A DNA stretch of 10,000 nucleotides, taken from Glandiceps talaboti (lineage: Eukaryota; Hemichordata; Enteropneusta; Spengelidae). The stretch spans positions 4,612,501-4,622,500 of the forward strand of contig NC_135561.1 of assembly GCF_964340395.1 (NCBI RefSeq), read 5' to 3'. The position numbers and the translations under genes were made by a program. Positions 7,379 through 10,000 of the stretch are shown piece by piece; positions within the stretch are counted from its first letter, which is position 1; the number at the start of each line of letters is the position of its first letter. The notes under the pieces were generated by a model. That model was not told the origin of the DNA. It searched no databases and saw only the letters and a program-made list of their open reading frames with translations.

Positions 7379-9685
7379 CTGGGAAGTGAAAAAGCAAAAT
7401 CAAAAGAATCAACTGCTTGAAATATGCAGCATGAAGATGTTAACAGACTTCCAGAGATGGATTATTCATTTCAAGTTGGGATATGGAAAATAAATATGCA
7501 AAATGAACAAAATTAAGTGTGGTATGATTTCATTTATCATGAGGTGAGGGTGGGTGTTCTTTGTAGGAGTTACATGCATCATCGAAGGAAAATGATTATC
7601 AGTAACCTATTTAGGTGCATGAAGTAGTAGTTAAATAGGGAAAGTATGTTTTGAAAGGAGTATACAAGCCATGTAGTAGGTACATATCCAAACCTGACTT
7701 GACTGTGTTTCTTGCTGACCATCTTGGGTACCACTGTCACTCAAAGGTGACATCACAGTGTCTTCTCCAACGGTTTTTGTAGAATCTGCTGGCACGTCTG
7801 ATTCAGGAGTTATGCTATACTTAGGTTGTAGTTGCGCTGCACTTCTATTCAGAGAGATAATATTCAAGTATTATGCATTTATAATGAGAAACTCGGAGAC
7901 ACGTGTACACACATACATACCAGCAAAGTTCTATAATTCGTCATTCAATCTGAAAACTGTCCCATAGAAATTAAAGTAGTGTTCTTATTTTTATATACAT
8001 TAAGAGTCAAAAGTATTTGTAAATGAAACGTAATAACTGCACGTTTGACAGGTTGTAGTGTAGTTTGTTTAATTTATTCATAATATAACTGTAGCAGTAG
8101 AAAAGTGACCTCACTATTTAAAATCAGTGCAAACCAATTAGACACTTCATTCACCACGATAAAATAAAAAATCTATGTAGTCATCAACTTCAGTAACAAA
8201 GTTACAAGCCATGAGGTATTCATTTCGGATATATTCAGTTCAATTCTCTTCAATAACTTTATTATCCATATTATAAAATGATGAGGAAATTTTTTTAAAG
8301 GATTCTTACTTTCTAAGATCTTCAGATGTTTCCTCATCTACCACAAAAGTAGCCCCATGGAAGTCACTCAGCCCAATCTTTCCCAGAACTTGCTCAAGTT
8401 CTTGTCCTTCCAATTTTGGGTGTTTGGATTCTTTTTTTACCATACCATCAGGTGTAGTGAGGGGGTATTCCTTGTCAATTGGTGGGAAATGAAGAAATGA
8501 GCTGCTAGACTTGTCAACCTGACCTTCCTCTGTCCCAGTGACTGGCGCCATGGCTTCATCCTTGACAGATACGTCAACCTTCGTAATAGGAGGAAGAGCA
8601 TTTGCCGCATCTGTAGATCCCTAAAAGGTTACAGATAAATTATAAAAAAAGTCTGTTATCGCTGAGTACTAAAAGCACCCTTATACTGTGCACACAAAAA
8701 TTCCCGGATAGAAATCAACTAGATGAGCTATCAATTGGAATAGTAGGTTTAGAGAGTCGATTAACCAACATTGAAGGTAGAACAATATTTCCTTTCAAGT
8801 CTCGAACGACGTTCTTGTCATGTACACAAATGAAATACACACACTGTTAACACAAATATACAATACAAGTTCTCAATGTGGCACTGCCACCTTAATGGAT
8901 GATATATTTTTCTGTTGACCATTTGTCTGTTTGTCATGGAAAATTGCATGTAAGCAATGGCTTTTGCATTTTAAGTTCATCTGAATCAATACGAACTTAC
9001 AATTTAATTTGAATATGACAGGGTTTTGACCAGTTTTGATAGAGATAGGGAAAGGCTGGGTCTGATTGGCTAAATATATTATTGTAACCATAGAAACAAC
9101 CAAGACCATACCTTTGGCAGCTCGCTTTGCACAGATGTATCTTGTAGGGTCTCTATAATGTTCCAGTTACTCTTAATGGGTGTAGTCTTTCCGGAAGAAG
9201 GCGTTTGTGTACTTTTCTTTGACACTTCGTCGAACCCTCGTTCTGAAGAACAGAGATGTTGAATAAAATAAGACAGCACTATCATCAACAGTAACTTAAA
9301 TCATCAAAATTTAGATGGCTTGAGTTGACTTTACAACAAGTAATATATATTGATTTTTATATATACCTGGGGTAACGGTGCTCAATACATATGCAGATGT
9401 ATGTAGAGAGGTGTAAATAATACAGTATCAAGCAAGATACACAGGAGCCATTACACAGTGTTTATGTATAATGTTATACTACATATATTAGTAGTATAAT
9501 TGTTCTTGATGAAATGCACTAAAAATCTAAAGATTTCAATTTTATGCACTCACTTTTTTTCTGTTGTCTTAGATGTTCCCATAGTTTGCGTGACATTTCC
9601 AATTTCTGTGCAAGTCTCTCTCGCACCCTGTTTTCTTTGTACTCGGCTCGTTTCTTCGTTAATTCCCGCCTTCTTTCGACATTTT
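4253..9685 (-). CDS. Unnamed repeat-rich charged protein, candidate A-kinase anchoring/LC8-binding scaffold, 5 exons, 5' end unresolved
   Basis: Exons 9685-9554, 9242-9112, 8620-8310, 7844-7694 and 7378-4253 join with GT-AG borders and matching phases (1, 0, 2, 0) into 1282 codons plus TAG stop. I do not recognise the gene. Visible regions in order, numbering from the first full codon, are as follows. Residues 1-44 form an Arg/Lys-rich helix. KSTQT at 53-57 is an LC8-type motif. Residues 88-241 are a Ser/Thr/Pro-rich spacer. An amphipathic helix at 254-273 resembles RII-anchoring helices. An acidic Ser/Asp/Glu run lies at 366-385. Nine near-identical 22-residue repeats (589-786) are followed by diverged copies to about 1100. 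PKA-type RRxS sites occur at 352, 1014 and 1238. There is no signal peptide or membrane segment. Cytosolic or cytoskeletal scaffold is an inference; a neurofilament-like or fibrous-sheath-like structural protein is an alternative. Confidence 0.8.
4797..5743 (-). repeat. Diverged continuation of the 22-residue repeat, about 14 copies
   Basis: The same register continues with motifs such as VLDVKSKQSVEKD, LFDAKSKQSKEGL, TLGVKSKESMQRD and SLDARSKPSLHKS, each followed by a Ser/Thr-rich end (TSSK, SASK, ASKD). Spacing is mostly 22 residues, with occasional one- or two-residue slips. The conserved core is SK(Q/E)S. These look like older copies, while the adjacent array at 5744-6337 is recently homogenised. 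Confidence 0.85.
5744..6337 (-). repeat. Coding minisatellite, nine 66-bp units (22 residues each)
   Basis: Units begin on the - strand at 6337, 6271, 6205, 6139, 6073, 6007, 5941, 5875 and 5809. The protein unit is ALQAK(S/G)KQSIEKDLE plus (A/V)KTTSGE. Units 4 to 6 (5942-6139) appear identical base for base, and unit 3 differs by one synonymous change (ATT/ATC). Units 7-8 have KHS, and unit 9 (KEG...DKTASKE) grades into the diverged region. Each unit contains an AGATCT hexamer. Confidence 0.96.
7283..7342 (-). other. Candidate PKA RII-binding amphipathic helix
   Basis: Residues 254-273 (EEMLLTCAQEIVRAVFETSL) place hydrophobics at L257/L258, A261, I264/V265 and V268/F269, with polar or charged residues on the other face. 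This fits the AKAP anchoring-helix pattern and lines up with the AKAP79 helix as I remember it: LL lead, small Ala, (I/L)V, basic residue, then two hydrophobics. It is the only strongly hydrophobic helix in an otherwise polar protein. Binding itself is inferred. Confidence 0.55.
7379..7693 (-). other. Intron between scaffold exons 4 and 5
   Basis: This is a 315-bp intron with GTTTGG at the donor and CTTCCCAG at the acceptor. It is AT-rich with no repeat or second coding frame that I can support. Confidence 0.65.
7694..7844 (-). CDS. Scaffold gene exon 4
   Basis: The acceptor is TGAATAG (7845) and the donor is CAG|GTTTGG (from 7693, a weaker donor). One base completes Lys, and 50 codons end in phase 0. 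The product is a Ser/Thr/Gln/Asp-rich disordered linker with GTQDG and ETQSS, which could be secondary weak LC8-like sites. Confidence 0.72.
7845..8309 (-). other. Intron between scaffold exons 3 and 4
   Basis: This is a 465-bp phase-2 intron with GTAAGA at the donor and TGAATAG at the acceptor. No mobile element or RNA gene is visible. Confidence 0.65.
8310..8620 (-). CDS. Scaffold gene exon 3
   Basis: The acceptor is CCTTTTTAG (8621) and the donor is GTAAGA from 8309. It has 103 codons plus two bases. The first part is a low-complexity Asp/Glu/Ser/Pro spacer. The last third looks folded: LEQVLGKIGLSDFHGATFVV followed by an acidic segment. I do not recognise this segment, and it would be the best query for finding homologues because it is not repetitive. 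Confidence 0.8.
8621..9111 (-). other. Intron between scaffold exons 2 and 3
   Basis: This is a 491-bp phase-0 intron with GTATGG at the donor and CTTTTTAG at the acceptor. It contains an X-box-like sequence near its 5' end, listed separately. Open frames inside it lack splice support. Confidence 0.65.
9084..9097 (+). promoter_or_regulatory. X-box (RFX site)-like sequence in intron
   Basis: GTAACCATAGAAAC matches the RFX consensus GTNRCC-N2-RGYAAC at all informative positions but one (A where Y is expected). RFX factors drive ciliary genes in animals. It lies just inside the intron after exon 2, where it could serve an internal promoter or be a chance match. Confidence 0.35.
9112..9242 (-). 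CDS. Scaffold gene exon 2: carries KSTQT motif
   Basis: The acceptor is GTTCTTCAG (9243) and the donor is GTATGG from 9111. Two bases complete a Lys codon, and 43 codons end in phase 0. It contains KKSTQTPSSGK at residues 52-62, where KSTQT (9216-9202) fits the KxTQT consensus of dynein light chain LC8 (DYNLL) ligands. A more ordered-looking NWNIIETLQ stretch follows. Confidence 0.75.
9243..9553 (-). other. Intron between scaffold exons 1 and 2
   Basis: This is a 311-bp phase-1 intron with GTGAGT at the donor and GTTCTTCAG at the acceptor. It contains a small hairpin: TTATACTAC at 9474-9482 and its exact complement at 9491-9499, with an 8-base loop. I see no further content. Confidence 0.65.
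9554..9685 (-). CDS. Scaffold gene, first supported exon: basic helical segment
   Basis: The acceptor is GCCGTAG (9686 on the - strand) and the donor is GTGAGT from 9553. It encodes an Arg/Lys/Glu-rich, probably helical segment, including NVERRRELTKKRAEYKE and SRKLWEHLRQQKK. It enters in phase 1, so a further 5' exon is implied. The only in-frame ATG is Met30 at 9596-9594, so translation could start there if no upstream exon exists. The downstream junction (A + AA = Lys) fits exactly. Confidence 0.7.
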
Positions 9686-9814
9686 CTACGGCATAGAATG
9701 TAATTATTAAAACACTTACTCTGTGATCAAAAATGGAACATTTCAACCATTGGCGGCATTCTGCTCAGTAATCATAGTAAAGAGCGCATCCAAAGGTTTG
9801 AGTGTGCCATGGTG

Positions 9815-9835
9815 ATTGGTACGTTACTTGATTGG
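9815..9835 (-). promoter_or_regulatory. Pair of CCAAT boxes, candidate promoter elements
   Basis: ATTGG at 9815-9819 and 9831-9835 gives two CCAAT pentamers on the - strand, 16 bp apart and 130-150 bp upstream of exon 1. Short motifs like these occur by chance, so this is suggestive only. Confidence 0.3.
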
Positions 9836-9939
9836 ATGGAATGAAGTAATTGCCGTGTTTATAAACATGTGTCAAAATGTGTATGTATGATTGTTCCATA
9901 TTCCTTTCAAGAAATGGCTGATGTTGTCTACATAATGGT

Positions 9940-9953
9940 ATTGCTATGACAAC
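9940..9953 (-). promoter_or_regulatory. X-box-like sequence upstream of scaffold gene
   Basis: On the - strand, GTTGTCATAGCAAT fits the RFX consensus GTNRCC-N2-RGYAAC with two mismatches (T for C in the left half, T for the final C). It lies about 255 bp upstream of the first supported exon, a usual distance for RFX sites of ciliary genes. Confidence 0.35.
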
Positions 9954-10000
9954 GAGGTAGATGGGTCAATGCTGACTATAAATTAGTCTGATCATAAATG

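Larger units (their letters stand above)
9686..10000 (-). other. 5' flank or upstream intron of the scaffold gene
   Basis: No coding exon can be supported. Frames on the - strand with an ATG hit stops near 9765 or 9725 before a donor of the needed phase. A good donor-like site, CACAGA|GTAAGT at 9719, exists but is only 34 bases from the acceptor at 9686. Two CCAAT boxes and an X-box-like motif suggest that a promoter may lie here. Confidence 0.45.

Noticed and set aside
9474-9499. Hairpin TTATACTAC / GTAGTATAA
   Set aside because: It is a short AT-rich inverted repeat in an intron, expected by chance at this composition and with no terminator or RNA-gene context.
9766-9899. 44-codon frame starting ATG at 9899 on the - strand as a first exon
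   Set aside because: It ends in TGA, and none of its GT sites gives a credible donor in the phase needed by the exon at 9685.

Overview
The window is animal (metazoan) nuclear DNA. The genes are split by GT-AG introns of about 170 to 900 bp, AATAAA poly(A) signals follow the stop codons, and the non-coding DNA is AT-rich with many microsatellites. One protein family (NRF-6-like membrane acyltransferase) is typical of invertebrate animals. I cannot fix the species. A non-vertebrate such as a hemichordate, amphioxus or mollusc is an inference from intron size and gene family only.

Two protein genes converge tail to tail. On the + strand, bases 405-3297 hold the last five exons of an NRF-6-like (nose resistant to fluoxetine) multi-pass membrane protein of the acyltransferase-3 superfamily. 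Its 5' part lies left of the window. All four internal introns have matching splice phases, and the reading frame ends at TAA 3295-3297, followed by AATAAA at 3372-3377. The introns carry a (TACAC)n-type array, a TGA/TGG triplet array, an 11-G run and a 290-bp foldback element with perfect 20-bp terminal inverted repeats.

Bases 3298-4252 are 3' UTRs and the intergenic stretch, with a (CAAA)n tract and an 18-bp perfect palindrome.

On the - strand, bases 9685-4253 hold five phase-consistent exons of a long, charged, low-complexity protein with at least 1282 codons visible. In order it has an Arg/Lys-rich helix, a KSTQT motif typical of dynein light chain LC8 ligands, a spacer, a hydrophobic amphipathic helix resembling the PKA RII-binding helix of A-kinase anchoring proteins, an acidic stretch, nine near-identical 22-residue repeats (66-bp coding minisatellite), about 14 diverged copies, and a C-terminal tail. 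Three RRxS PKA consensus sites are spread along it. I cannot name the gene. A PKA/LC8 scaffold, perhaps ciliary, is my working hypothesis. Two RFX X-box-like sequences, at 9084-9097 and 9940-9953, are weak support for a ciliary role. The start codon of this gene is not resolved in the window.
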